DNA of 64,000 nt from JAXLVB01 sp046329195 (GTDB lineage Bacteria > Bacteroidota > Bacteroidia > Cytophagales > Spirosomataceae). Both the position numbers and the translations under genes were made by a program. Location of the stretch: positions 2,232,001 to 2,296,000 of the forward strand of contig JAXLVB010000001.1 in assembly GCA_046329195.1 (NCBI GenBank), written 5' to 3'. The notes beneath the pieces were generated by a model that saw only the letters and a list, made by a program, of their open reading frames with translations, was not told the DNA's origin and did no database searches. The first letter of the stretch is position 1. Every line of letters starts with the position of its first letter. Shown here one piece after another: positions 17,682-26,721 of this stretch.

Positions 17682-18416
17682 ATGTATCATAGCCTTATCG
17701 TGCTTCTTTTGAGCCTATTCGCCTTTAGTGACAAGCCTGTTGCTACACCGATCTCACAAGGATTTGCCGTGTTGGAACTATTTACCTCGCAAGGATGCAG
17801 CAGCTGTCCTGCAGCCGACAATTTGGTGGCCAAGGTCTATCAAGAAGCGCAACAAGGCGGAAAACAGGTGTATGTGCTTGCCTATCATGTAGATTATTGG
17901 AATCATTTGGGCTGGAAAGACCCTTACAGCCAAGCGCAATTTACCCAACGGCAATACGAATACCGAGATTTTTTCAAAAACCGAAGTGTATATACCCCTC
18001 AATTGGTTGTAAATGGTACGGAAGAATTTGTGGGTTCTAATGCAGCCAAACTCAATACTTCTCTCCAACGAAATCTCAACGGCACGCCTTCCATCACCAT
18101 TGACATCAACCAAATAACTTGGCAGCAAGGAAAAGTCAGCTTTGTCTGCTTACTCAAACAACTCCCTCAAGATGCCATCCTACACGCCGCCCTGTTGAGT
18201 AAATCTACCGAAACCTCCGTTGCCCGAGGCGAAAACGAAGGCCGCAACCTGACCAACACCAACATTGTCAGAGTCTTTCAAACTCGCTCTATTTCTACGC
18301 TCAGCAACAATTTCTCCTTTGCTCTTCCAGAGGGGTTAAATAAAGAGAATGGGAAGATTGTGGTGTTTGTGCAGCAGAAGGGAAGCTGGCGGATTTTAGG
18401 GGTAGGAAGTATATAG
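17682..18416 (+). CDS. DUF1223 thioredoxin-like exported protein
   Basis: From this ATG the protein has 244 residues with a signal peptide (MYHSLIVLLLSLFAFSDKPV) and the DUF1223 pattern VLELFTSQGCSSCPAADNLV, where CSSC is a thioredoxin-like pair. LAYHVDYWNHLGWKDPYS and YTPQLVVNG follow. Family members are periplasmic or secreted thioredoxin-fold proteins of unknown function. An in-frame ATG at 17568 would add 38 residues that mask the signal peptide and is disfavoured. A partial promoter-like TTGCTTTG lies at 17651-17658. Confidence 0.8.
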   Translation: MYHSLIVLLLSLFAFSDKPVATPISQGFAVLELFTSQGCSSCPAADNLVAKVYQEAQQGGKQVYVLAYHVDYWNHLGWKDPYSQAQFTQRQYEYRDFFKNRSVYTPQLVVNGTEEFVGSNAAKLNTSLQRNLNGTPSITIDINQITWQQGKVSFVCLLKQLPQDAILHAALLSKSTETSVARGENEGRNLTNTNIVRVFQTRSISTLSNNFSFALPEGLNKENGKIVVFVQQKGSWRILGVGSI

Positions 18417-18420
18417 GCTA

Positions 18421-18456
18421 AAAAGCAAAGGAGCAGCCGTTGAAATCGACTGCTCC
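18421..18456 (-). terminator. Terminator for the minus-strand islet
   Basis: GGAGCAG (18430-18436) and CTGCTCC (18450-18456) form a stem. On the minus strand it is followed by a T-rich tail (TTTGCTTTTT), placing it about 70 bases after the stop codon of the 810-residue gene. Confidence 0.5.
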
Positions 18457-18526
18457 CTAAATGGAGTAACAGAGCTTTAAAACTGCATCTGATTGTACGA
18501 TGCTTAAAGTAACCTATTAAACTTAA

Positions 18527-20959
18527 CTATTTCCTAAAATCCCAGACTTTTAAATTATACAAAGGAATATCTACCACCAATGATATTTGACAACGCCAAG
18601 CGACTGGACTAAGCATTTCTGATTTAGATGATATTTGAGAAGTACTGTTGAGTGCTGGAACATATTGAATTCCTCCCATTAAAGTAAGTGGTGTTTTGGG
18701 AATATTTATACCTAATTGGGCTCCTGGAGAAAGTATATCTGATAACTTAACTTTAAAATCAGATGGTAGCGCTGTTTTGTCTCCTTCAGTTAGATAAAAA
18801 TTAACTAAAGCTCCCAAATCTAAAATCTGTGCTGATAAACTAACTCCCCAACCACATTTAAACCCACGATTGAATGATAATCCAATAGGGGCATAAAGTC
18901 CGTATGTCCGATAAGAAATCGCTTTAGTAATAGTATCTACCTTATTCGTGGCAGTATTCTTTTGGGTTTCCTGAATACTACTATGTGCCTTACCATAAAA
19001 GCCACCAACATACCCATTAACAGAAATACTCCATGCCGATTTTCTTTTAATTACTGAACTTCCAACTGGCAAAACAGATGCTTCTAATGCTTGTTTCACT
19101 TCGTCAGATGATTGAGCATTTGCTACTGTTGAAATTAGCGTTCCATATTTCACAAAAGATTTTGTAACAGTTTTAAATCCATCATACTTTTCCTCTTTTG
19201 TTTTACCTTTTGTAGTTACTTTAAATTCGTTTACAGCACTCAAAAGAATAGAGGCATCATAAATAGCAGCAGAATATTTTTTTGTTGCAATGTGGTATGC
19301 AATGTCAACAGAAGGATTTAGAAACTGTTCTACTTTGTCGTATGAAGCACTAATGGCTTTACCTACAAGTGCAATTAGTAAAGGATTATAAGCAACAGGT
19401 TTCAATGAGGAAGTTAATGTTCTGTAATAATCATAAAGTGCTTGTGGGTCTGCTACAACTGATTTTTCAGATGCAGCAATCATTTTCTTTACAGCGTTAT
19501 TTGTAGCATTATACGCTGAATAGATGTTTTTAATTAAACTTTCAAACTGTCCATAAGTTGAATAATTATCCGATAAAATTTTCTCAAAAGAAACAAGTGC
19601 TGAAGATGAATTATAAAATTCAATTTTAGTATCCTCTTTAAGCTCTTTTGCCAAAAGAAGTCCTAAGTAAATTTTAAAAGCATCCTTTGTTTTGAATAAA
19701 GCATTAAGTTGAGTTGTTGTAACCCAAATTTGCTTCTCATCTTTGCTTATTAAACTTTGAGAAATAAAGTTGGACAATTCAATTGATGAGACAATATTAT
19801 AATCAGCAAACTCACTATTGGCTGATGAAACTGTTTTTAGCTTGGTAAACTCTGTCGATAATACGATTGACTTTAATAAGTCAGCAGGATTAGTTGATTG
19901 CAATCCCTCTTTAACGGAATACATTCCTAACGCAACCCAATGTCCATCTTGTGTAGCAAAAAAATCAGTCAACTTCTTTAGCCTTTCGTGACAGCTTGTA
20001 CTATCCTTTTTAGATAATTTTACTTTATCACAATCTCCATCTGTTAAACTTTTAATGTTGTATAAATTTTCAGGGAGATTTTGCACATCAGTTTCAAATG
20101 CTTCTTTCAATACCTGAATAATAGAAGCGTATGAATATGTTTCAATTGCATTAAGAATAGTTGTTGTATTAGGAAATACAGTTTTCAATTCGGGATAAGC
20201 ATTTAATTGTTCTTTCATTTTGCTAAAAAATGCTTCGTTCAATTCTTCCTTTGTTCTTTCAGCAAGAAAACGAGCTAATCCAACTGCAAAATTTGTAACA
20301 TCAGTATTGCTGACTGGCGATGAAAAATTAAGCCCTAATTGTGCTGCTGGTTTTGCTTTTAAATCTTTATAAATTTTACTTATATATGGATTTTTATCTG
20401 CATTTTCCATATTTATACCATAGGCTTCAAGTATATTTAATCGCATCACTACTGATTCATTTTCATTTGCAATTTTAATTGCGTCATAATAAATAAAGCC
20501 AGGTTGATACTTATCATTTGATTTGGTTTTATCTTCGTCGTCATTAATGGGAGGAGGAGGGTTCTCATCAAATGCCAATTCAATTGGATTTGTATTTCCA
20601 ATTTTTAATTTAATTTTTTCCTCTATAATTTTTTTATCGCCTACCGAAATAGGGTTTACTTGTCCTTTATCATCAATTTGGATATTAAAGGACATTTTTC
20701 CCGGAGGTTCTTCCAAAAGGGTTAATTCCCCTGCTCCAAATTTTCCATCCTTAAGTGCTATAACTTCATTTGAACTATTAAGTATGCTAATAGCTAAATC
20801 TTTGAAATTTTGTGTAAACACTAATTCAAGTGGAAGTCTAAGTTTGGTTAAGCCATCAGTAGTTTTAATCTGATTACTTTCAAGTGTAAATTCGATTTTT
20901 TTTTGCGAATACGAAATTGTTGTCGCAAATGACAACAGAATAAAGAATAGTTTTTTCAT
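18527..20959 (-). CDS. Exported 810-residue protein with barrel-like C terminus, unknown function
   Basis: I do not recognise this family. The protein starts with a clear signal peptide (MKKLFFILLSFATTISYSQ), followed by a beta-rich stretch (to about 160) with an acidic low-complexity link near NPPPPINDDEDKTKSND. A long helical middle (about 160-640) follows, and then a C-terminal 150 residues of alternating amphipathic strands (WSISVNGYVGGFYGK, YGLYAPIGLSFNRGFKCGWG, LTLMGGIQYVPAL), as in outer-membrane barrels. It lies 2 bases after a gene for a membrane trypsin-like protease and is surely co-transcribed with it. Both genes are AT-rich compared with the flanking DUF1223 and SNF2 genes, which suggests transfer. 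It could be an outer-membrane anchor, substrate or partner of the protease. Confidence 0.75.
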   Translation of the reverse strand: MKKLFFILLSFATTISYSQKKIEFTLESNQIKTTDGLTKLRLPLELVFTQNFKDLAISILNSSNEVIALKDGKFGAGELTLLEEPPGKMSFNIQIDDKGQVNPISVGDKKIIEEKIKLKIGNTNPIELAFDENPPPPINDDEDKTKSNDKYQPGFIYYDAIKIANENESVVMRLNILEAYGINMENADKNPYISKIYKDLKAKPAAQLGLNFSSPVSNTDVTNFAVGLARFLAERTKEELNEAFFSKMKEQLNAYPELKTVFPNTTTILNAIETYSYASIIQVLKEAFETDVQNLPENLYNIKSLTDGDCDKVKLSKKDSTSCHERLKKLTDFFATQDGHWVALGMYSVKEGLQSTNPADLLKSIVLSTEFTKLKTVSSANSEFADYNIVSSIELSNFISQSLISKDEKQIWVTTTQLNALFKTKDAFKIYLGLLLAKELKEDTKIEFYNSSSALVSFEKILSDNYSTYGQFESLIKNIYSAYNATNNAVKKMIAASEKSVVADPQALYDYYRTLTSSLKPVAYNPLLIALVGKAISASYDKVEQFLNPSVDIAYHIATKKYSAAIYDASILLSAVNEFKVTTKGKTKEEKYDGFKTVTKSFVKYGTLISTVANAQSSDEVKQALEASVLPVGSSVIKRKSAWSISVNGYVGGFYGKAHSSIQETQKNTATNKVDTITKAISYRTYGLYAPIGLSFNRGFKCGWGVSLSAQILDLGALVNFYLTEGDKTALPSDFKVKLSDILSPGAQLGINIPKTPLTLMGGIQYVPALNSTSQISSKSEMLSPVAWRCQISLVVDIPLYNLKVWDFRK

Positions 20960-20961
20960 TT

Positions 20962-22377
20962 TTATTTTAATTTAAAATTGTGATCAAGTAGTGTTTGTTC
21001 AAATGGTAGTACAAAACTGAATTTATCGTTACCACCTAAAAGCATTCCTATCATCTTTCCACTGTCCTTATGATAAACGCAGCTGCCAGAATCACCACTA
21101 GTAGAAACAGTTGTTGATTTATTCTTATCAGTATCAGAACCTATTAAAATAATGTTCCTCATAATTTTCTGAGTAACATCATAGTGTAATCTCATGCTAA
21201 CATTCATATCAATAATGAATGCATCTCTTTGATTGTTTTCTTTTGATAAAATAGTAACGTTTTTTGTTGACAGATTTAAATCGGATTGAGACACATTATA
21301 AAAACCTGCTGAAAACTTCTTTAACTGTGTACTTATTGCTGTTGTGTTATTAAGTTTTACAACAGCTATATCCTGATTCGGAATCATCTGTTGAAAATAT
21401 AATTCTCCAATTGAGTTTCCGTTGCTTAGAGTGTCATGTGCCTGTTCAGAATCGACAAAACCGTCAAAGTCAATAAATTTTCCCTGAGTAAAGATATGTC
21501 CAGATGTTAGAACACCTTTTAAATTGGGATTTATAGTAGATTCTACCAAACCACAAATAGAACCTAGAAGTTGTGAAGTATTACTATTTGCAATATTGTT
21601 GGTTAGCTGTGCAAAATGAGGCTTACCTTCACCAATATTAGTAACTATTTCAGTCTTAACTTTAATTAAAGTAGTTTCATTTATTTGAGCAGTTACGTAT
21701 GATGGAATTCCTGCTATATTATTATCTTTTATATAAATTGTCAGGCAGCTTACTCCATCTTTTAGAGTATCACTAACAAATTCAATAGATGAAAACTGCT
21801 CATGTAATTTTTCCTCATTTTGTACCTTTGCAATTTGTGCAATAGCTATTTGACTAATGCCCAATTCGTTTTTATCCGCTGAACCTTGATTAGGTATTGG
21901 CTGGGTGATTATTTTATTTGCATTTTCAAAATATGATTGTGCTGCTTTTGCACCAAAAAGAAATGCAATTATACTCACCCAATACCCGTCCAATCTAATA
22001 GCTTCTAGCGAAGCTTTATCCCAGCCAATTTTCAGAAACAGCATACAAATTACATTTGCGAACATGAAGACAATTATCCGCATTGTACTAATGTCCTTTG
22101 TTTGCCCTTTTAGCATATCAGGAAATGCAAATGAAACTCCTAACATTATCGTAAAGAATGCAATTGGAACTTCACTTGATTCGGGATTGCTTTTGGGTTT
22201 GAGGAAGGGTAAAATATCTATGATACCACTTGGTAAAAAAAATGAAGCAAAGTAGATAATACCAAGTGTAATTAATGTAAAACCAAATAACTGAACATAC
22301 GTTAGTTTTCCTTCACCTTTCTGAATCCAATCTCTACTCAAAAAGCTTTTGAATATTTGTTTGAAATTAATTTCCAT
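20962..22377 (-). CDS. Membrane-anchored trypsin-like serine protease
   Basis: The 471-residue protein has four predicted membrane helices in the first 150 residues (about 27-48, 70-86, 99-117, 131-149). A linker follows, then a trypsin-like domain with a visible triad: H294 in LTSGHIF, D336 in NQDIAVVKL and S430 in STSGDSGSCVYH. With a positively charged N terminus and four helices, the protease domain is predicted on the cytoplasmic side, which is unusual for this fold; an odd helix count would put it in the periplasm. It is the first gene of a two-gene, AT-rich unit with the exported 810-residue protein. The role is unknown; signalling, quality control or a defence effector are possible. 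Confidence 0.75.
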   Translation of the reverse strand: MEINFKQIFKSFLSRDWIQKGEGKLTYVQLFGFTLITLGIIYFASFFLPSGIIDILPFLKPKSNPESSEVPIAFFTIMLGVSFAFPDMLKGQTKDISTMRIIVFMFANVICMLFLKIGWDKASLEAIRLDGYWVSIIAFLFGAKAAQSYFENANKIITQPIPNQGSADKNELGISQIAIAQIAKVQNEEKLHEQFSSIEFVSDTLKDGVSCLTIYIKDNNIAGIPSYVTAQINETTLIKVKTEIVTNIGEGKPHFAQLTNNIANSNTSQLLGSICGLVESTINPNLKGVLTSGHIFTQGKFIDFDGFVDSEQAHDTLSNGNSIGELYFQQMIPNQDIAVVKLNNTTAISTQLKKFSAGFYNVSQSDLNLSTKNVTILSKENNQRDAFIIDMNVSMRLHYDVTQKIMRNIILIGSDTDKNKSTTVSTSGDSGSCVYHKDSGKMIGMLLGGNDKFSFVLPFEQTLLDHNFKLK

Positions 22378-22551
22378 TGGTTTTTTCCTTATGAGTTTTA
22401 AACAGGATAAATTATGGCATACAAATCAGAAAAGTGAATAATTTTATATCATCCTTGGCTTGGAGAACTTCCCCACAAATCTCCCCCAATCTCTTTTCCC
22501 AATCCCCGTGAAAAAGACGGTATTTGATATGGGAAAATCCCCGTCATGCAA

Positions 22552-22567
22552 ACGGGAAATTTCCCGT
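22552..22567. repeat. Perfect 16-base palindrome
   Basis: ACGGGAAATTTCCCGT is a perfect palindrome. Just upstream, GACGG (22516-22520) pairs with CCGTC (22541-22545) around an inner GGG/CCC. Together they give a cluster of related inverted repeats, either protein-binding sites or stacked hairpins. Confidence 0.6.
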
Positions 22568-22756
22568 CTGTTATGCTGTTTAATGAATAGATGAAGCTGA
22601 AAAACAGATACTTGATTGAATGGTCGGTGAGAAAAATGACCATGAACAAGATTAGTGAATTAACTTCATCATTCCAAGCTTTTTAGCCGTAAATGATTGA
22701 ACGGTAAACGCTTTTGTTAGATGATAACAAAGTTGACGGTTTAGCAAGGCTAAGTC

Positions 22757-22776
22757 AATACTGTCCAGACAGTATT
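22757..22776. promoter_or_regulatory. Operator-like inverted repeat (TetR-type look)
   Basis: AATACTGTC and GACAGTATT are perfect 9-base arms around a CA centre. The form resembles TetR-family operators. It lies 119 bases before the SNF2 start, and no regulator gene of that family is in the window. Confidence 0.5.
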
Positions 22777-22894
22777 TTGGAGGGTTTTTAGGGTCTATAT
22801 CAGCGTTTTGAAACTTTTTTCTGTGTAGAGGCTATTCGTTTCCAGCAAAATTTCCCCAACTTTGTAAACACCCCTCCACTAAGTATCTAGCCTA

Positions 22895-25405
22895 ATGAAA
22901 ACCAAAAAACGAGGCCGCAAGAAAGCTCCTAAGAAACCCGAACCTCCCAAACGCATCAGCTATTACCGCAAGCCCGACAACCTGACCGTTGATCAATGGC
23001 AGTTGGCCTTGCGCAAGCAGTTTGGAGAAGAAAACGAGTTTCAGGTTACCAACATTGGTACTCAAAAGGTGTTTTCAGATTTTTTGGTGTATAACCCACA
23101 GACCAATAATACCTATAAAGTGGCGATTCGGAGTGCGGATGATTCCCAGAATTTCTGTGAATGTTTGGATTTCAAAACCAACCGCTTGGGCGTTTGCAAG
23201 CACATCAGCACGGTCAAGCATCATTTGCTGAACCAGCGAGGGGGGAAGGCTGCGTTTAAGCGAGGGGCCGAGCCAGCGGCATATAGTTCGGTGTATGTGG
23301 ATTATCAGCAAGGGCGGGAGGTAAAACTCCGCATCGGTACGGCTCATGTGGTGGCGTTTCAGGCCCTGTCGGCGACGTATTTTGATAAAAACCAGACGCT
23401 CAAAGAGGCGGCTTTTGGGGTGTTTGAATTGTTTTTGGAAGAAGCTCAAAAAATCAGTCCTGACTTTCGGTGTTATCCCGATGCTTTGGATTATGTGATT
23501 GAGCAACGAGACAAAAAACGACGCCAAAATTACCTTTGGCGCATGATGCCCGATGGTGAAGACGATACGCTGCTGGACAATATCTTGAAAGCCAAGCTGT
23601 TTCCCTACCAGCGGAAAGGTGTTTTTTTCGCTGCGCTGGCTGGGCGAGCACTCATTGCCGACGAAATGGGCCTGGGGAAAACCATCCAAGCCATTGCTAC
23701 GGCCGAGCTTTACAAGCAACAGTTAGGAATCAGTCGAGTGGTGGTGGTATGCCCCACATCGTTGAAATACCAGTGGAAGTCTGAAATCGAAAAGTTCACA
23801 GCTAACACCGTACATGTGGTAGAGGGGACTGCCCTCAAGCGGAAGGAACAATACGAAACCACCGAGGCGTTTTATGTGATTATCAGCTACCACGTCATGG
23901 CTAACGATGTTGAACTCCTCAACCGTATGGAGGCCGACATGGTGGTACTTGACGAAGCCCAGCGGATTAAAAACTGGAAAACGAAGGTTTCACAGCAAAT
24001 TAAAAAACTCAAAACGCCCTACGCCATTGTATTGACGGGTACACCCCTCGAAAACAAACTCGAAGAGCTGTACTCTATTATGCAACTCATTGATGTGTAT
24101 CGCTTGGGGCCAATGTATCGGTTTTTGGGTCAGTACCAAATCACAGACGATACTGGGAAAGTGATTGGTTATCAGAAACTTCGGGAGATTTCGACCTTGC
24201 TTTCGGACGTGTTGATTCGGCGAACCAAGAAAGAGGTACTGTCGCAGTTGCCAAAGCGGATGGACAAAAACCTGTTTGTGCCCATGACGCAGGCTCAAAT
24301 GGAAATCCACAACGAGTTTCAGGACTTGGTAGCCCGTTTGGTGCATAAGTGGCGCAAATTTGGGTATTTGCAAGAAACCGACCGCAAGCGATTGATTCTG
24401 TCGCTGAGCCAAATGCGCATGGTATGTGACAGTACATACATCTTAGACCAGCGCACCCGCAACGACACCAAGATTGAAGAACTGATGAGTATTTTGGACG
24501 AAGTATTCGAGAGTTCTGATGAAAAAGTAGTGGTGTTTAGCCAATGGGAACGCATGACTCGCCTGGTGGCGCAGGAGCTCGACGACCGCAACGTAGCCTA
24601 TGAATACCTACACGGAGGCGTAGAAAGTGCCAAGCGCAAAGACTTGCTCGATAACTTTCAGAACAAACCCGAATCCCGAGTGTTTCTTTCGACCGATGCA
24701 GGTGGGGTTGGACTTAACCTACAAGCTGCTTCGTTGTTGATTAACTTGGATATTCCGTGGAATCCTGCTGTTTTGGAGCAGCGAATTGCTCGGATTTATC
24801 GGCTGGGGCAAGAGCGAAACGTGTCTATCATCAATTTGGTGGCTACTGGCACCATCGAACACAAGATGCTGGACGTGCTCAAGTTTAAAGCCTCGATGGC
24901 CGAAGGCGTACTCGACGGCGGCGAAGATACCATCTTCTTGGGTGACGACAAGTTCAAGCAATTCATGAATTCGGTGGAAAGCCTTACCGAAACGCCCCTC
25001 GAAGCTGATTTACCTGTGGATCAACCCGAAGAGCACGAAAGCGAAGCTCCAATGGCTGTTACGCCAGAAGTACAGGCGTTGTTGGTAGATTCGCTCGAAA
25101 CTTCGACATCTTTCTTGGGTGACGATGATGTGAAAACCACTGAAGAACAGTTGGTTACGCTAGATGGTATGCTGTTGGCAAGTACCCCTGCCGCTCCGCA
25201 AGAATTGATTCAGAACGGGATTCAGTTTTTTGTCCAACTGGCGCAAACGCTCAAAAGTCCAGAGGCTACCAAGCAATTGGTAAATAGCATCACTCAAAAA
25301 GACGAAAACGGAAAAACCTACCTTAAAATCCCGATAGAAAACGAACAGGTAGTCGAAAACGCCATCCAAACGCTGGGAGCTCTTTTGAGTGCCTTTGCGA
25401 AATAA
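22895..25405 (+). CDS. SWIM zinc-finger SNF2-family helicase
   Basis: The 836-residue protein has a basic N terminus (KTKKRGRKKAPKKPEPPKR) and a SWIM zinc finger C88-x-C90-x10-C101-x-H103. A complete SNF2 motor follows: DEMGLGKT (256-263), DEAQ (354-357), TGTPLENKLEELYSI, and in the second lobe LSTDAGGVGLNLQAA and RIARIYRLGQ. Such proteins are DNA translocases acting on nucleoprotein, comparable to RapA/HepA. The C-terminal 150 residues are acidic and not conserved to my eye. A DnaQ-like exonuclease gene follows after 28 bases, probably in the same transcript, suggesting a shared DNA-metabolism role. Confidence 0.9.
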   Translation: MKTKKRGRKKAPKKPEPPKRISYYRKPDNLTVDQWQLALRKQFGEENEFQVTNIGTQKVFSDFLVYNPQTNNTYKVAIRSADDSQNFCECLDFKTNRLGVCKHISTVKHHLLNQRGGKAAFKRGAEPAAYSSVYVDYQQGREVKLRIGTAHVVAFQALSATYFDKNQTLKEAAFGVFELFLEEAQKISPDFRCYPDALDYVIEQRDKKRRQNYLWRMMPDGEDDTLLDNILKAKLFPYQRKGVFFAALAGRALIADEMGLGKTIQAIATAELYKQQLGISRVVVVCPTSLKYQWKSEIEKFTANTVHVVEGTALKRKEQYETTEAFYVIISYHVMANDVELLNRMEADMVVLDEAQRIKNWKTKVSQQIKKLKTPYAIVLTGTPLENKLEELYSIMQLIDVYRLGPMYRFLGQYQITDDTGKVIGYQKLREISTLLSDVLIRRTKKEVLSQLPKRMDKNLFVPMTQAQMEIHNEFQDLVARLVHKWRKFGYLQETDRKRLILSLSQMRMVCDSTYILDQRTRNDTKIEELMSILDEVFESSDEKVVVFSQWERMTRLVAQELDDRNVAYEYLHGGVESAKRKDLLDNFQNKPESRVFLSTDAGGVGLNLQAASLLINLDIPWNPAVLEQRIARIYRLGQERNVSIINLVATGTIEHKMLDVLKFKASMAEGVLDGGEDTIFLGDDKFKQFMNSVESLTETPLEADLPVDQPEEHESEAPMAVTPEVQALLVDSLETSTSFLGDDDVKTTEEQLVTLDGMLLASTPAAPQELIQNGIQFFVQLAQTLKSPEATKQLVNSITQKDENGKTYLKIPIENEQVVENAIQTLGALLSAFAK

Positions 25406-25433
25406 AAGTCATTTTTCAGTCCCTACCTAACGT

Positions 25434-26009
25434 ATGTACCTTTTCTTTGATACCGAAACCACCGGCTTGCCCCGAAACTGGAAAGCACCCATCACCGACC
25501 TCAACAACTGGCCTCGTATGGTTCAGCTGGCTTGGGAGTTGTACGATGCACAAGGCAACCGGTTGGCTCAAAACAACGACATCATTCAGCCAGTGGGTTT
25601 TACCATACCCGCCGAATCGAGCCGCATTCATGGGATTTCGACGGCCAAAGCATTAGCCGAAGGCAAAAATTTAGTCGAGGTACTGAATCATTTTGAACAA
25701 CAGCTTCGTCAGGCTACGGTATTGGTGGCTCATAACATTGACTTTGACGAAAAAATTGTAGGCGCTGAGTTTCTTCGTAATCGCATGATCAACCTGTTGC
25801 CGTCTAAAAAGTACCTCTGTACCATGAAAACCAAGGCGGTGATTGATTTTTGCCGCATTGCGGGTCCGTATGGCTACAAATGGCCTAGCCTTGCCGAACT
25901 GCATCAGAAGTTATTCAAAACGTCGTTTGTCGAAGCCCATAATGCCGCTGTGGACATTGCCATTACGGCTAAGTGCTTTTGGGAATTGCGTAGGTTGGGT
26001 ATCTTGTAA
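25434..26009 (+). CDS. DnaQ-like 3'-5' exonuclease (DEDDh)
   Basis: The 191-residue protein carries the exonuclease motifs in order: ExoI FDTETTGLP (D6, E8), ExoII AHNIDFDEKIVG, and ExoIII AHNAAVDIAIT with His and Asp of the DEDDh type. It resembles the proofreading domain of DNA polymerase III epsilon but stands alone. It probably degrades DNA or RNA 3' ends. It lies just after the SNF2 helicase gene and ends 9 bases from the convergent cupin gene. Confidence 0.87.
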   Translation: MYLFFDTETTGLPRNWKAPITDLNNWPRMVQLAWELYDAQGNRLAQNNDIIQPVGFTIPAESSRIHGISTAKALAEGKNLVEVLNHFEQQLRQATVLVAHNIDFDEKIVGAEFLRNRMINLLPSKKYLCTMKTKAVIDFCRIAGPYGYKWPSLAELHQKLFKTSFVEAHNAAVDIAITAKCFWELRRLGIL

Positions 26010-26018
26010 GCGGTACGT

Positions 26019-26615
26019 TTACAGATGCACGTTGTATTTTTTCATGATTTCGGGCAGTTTGTTCCAGAAATACTGGATGTCGTGTGTCTTTTCTAAACGA
26101 GCAAAATCGTCGGGCGTAGGGCGGCCATTGTTATGAAACAAACGAGCCAAGTCTTGTAAATAGGCTTCGTGGCCGCCGGGCACAAACAAGTCGATGTAGC
26201 GGGCGGGCTTGGTGTCAGCATTCCAAAAACAGTGCATGACTTGCCGAGGGCGTAAATGCCAATCTCCGGCTTTTACGACGGTCACTTCGTCGCCAACTAA
26301 GATGGTGACGCTGCCTTCGAGGACGATAGTGATTTCGTCGAAGGTTTGGTGCAAATGTGGTGGCGCCCCCATGAAGCCAGGCTGTAAGATAGACTCTTCG
26401 CTACCCAAGCTACCGTGCGTTTGTGCTTTGGAGAGCTTAAAAACCATTTCGATGCCCCCAAATTTCTCTACTAAGCCCGTTCCAGATGGAATATAAACGG
26501 CTTTCTCGTCTGCCAAAGAAGCCCCTTCGCTTGGGGTAATGTCAAGCGCAGTGCCTATCATAATGGCGCTGAGTTGCTGGAGAAGCTGACGACGGTTAGG
26601 CAAATGTAATTGCAT
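26019..26615 (-). CDS. Cupin domain protein with Tat-like N terminus
   Basis: From the ATG at 26615 the protein has 198 residues. It starts MQLHLPNRRQLLQQLSAIMI, an RR-containing, weakly Tat-like lead, and continues with a single cupin barrel: PPHLHQTFDEITIVLEGSVT (motif 1 with HxH and E), then GDWHLRPRQVMHCFWNAD (motif 2 with His). These residues would bind one metal ion; the reaction is unknown. A longer reading to 26663 runs back through a terminator hairpin and is rejected. The chosen ATG directly follows the T-run of that hairpin, so expression may depend on read-through from the GreA-like gene. Confidence 0.78.
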   Translation of the reverse strand: MQLHLPNRRQLLQQLSAIMIGTALDITPSEGASLADEKAVYIPSGTGLVEKFGGIEMVFKLSKAQTHGSLGSEESILQPGFMGAPPHLHQTFDEITIVLEGSVTILVGDEVTVVKAGDWHLRPRQVMHCFWNADTKPARYIDLFVPGGHEAYLQDLARLFHNNGRPTPDDFARLEKTHDIQYFWNKLPEIMKKYNVHL

Positions 26616-26665
26616 AAAAAAGGATGTTTGCAGGTAAAACAATGTGTTATTTCCTGCAAACATCC
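26616..26665 (-). terminator. Terminator-like hairpin abutting the cupin start codon
   Basis: Perfect 13-base arms (26622-26634, GGATGTTTGCAGG; 26653-26665) are followed on the minus strand by six T residues, and the next three bases are the cupin ATG. It is placed to terminate the upstream GreA-like gene (stop at 26722). Confidence 0.75.
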
Positions 26666-26721
26666 GTTGTATCTACCAAAAGGCAGATGTAAAAAAACGA
26701 CAAGTTATGGCGAAACCTCTT

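Larger units (their letters stand above)
22378..22894. other. 517-base spacer rich in inverted repeats
   Basis: This gap divides the AT-rich protease islet from the SNF2 gene. It holds a GACGG/CCGTC nested repeat at 22516-22545, a 16-base palindrome at 22552-22567 and an operator-like repeat at 22757-22776. A 66-residue minus-strand reading (22449-22649) exists but shows no family features and is not called. No tRNA or other RNA gene was recognised. Confidence 0.6.

Noticed and set aside
22449..22649. 66-residue minus-strand reading in the spacer before SNF2
   Set aside because: It runs across the palindrome cluster, has no family features or promoter, and its Pro/Ser-rich end looks like non-coding sequence.
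26616..26663. Longer N terminus of the cupin protein
   Set aside because: The extra codons are the terminator hairpin of the GreA-like gene and encode no conserved residues.
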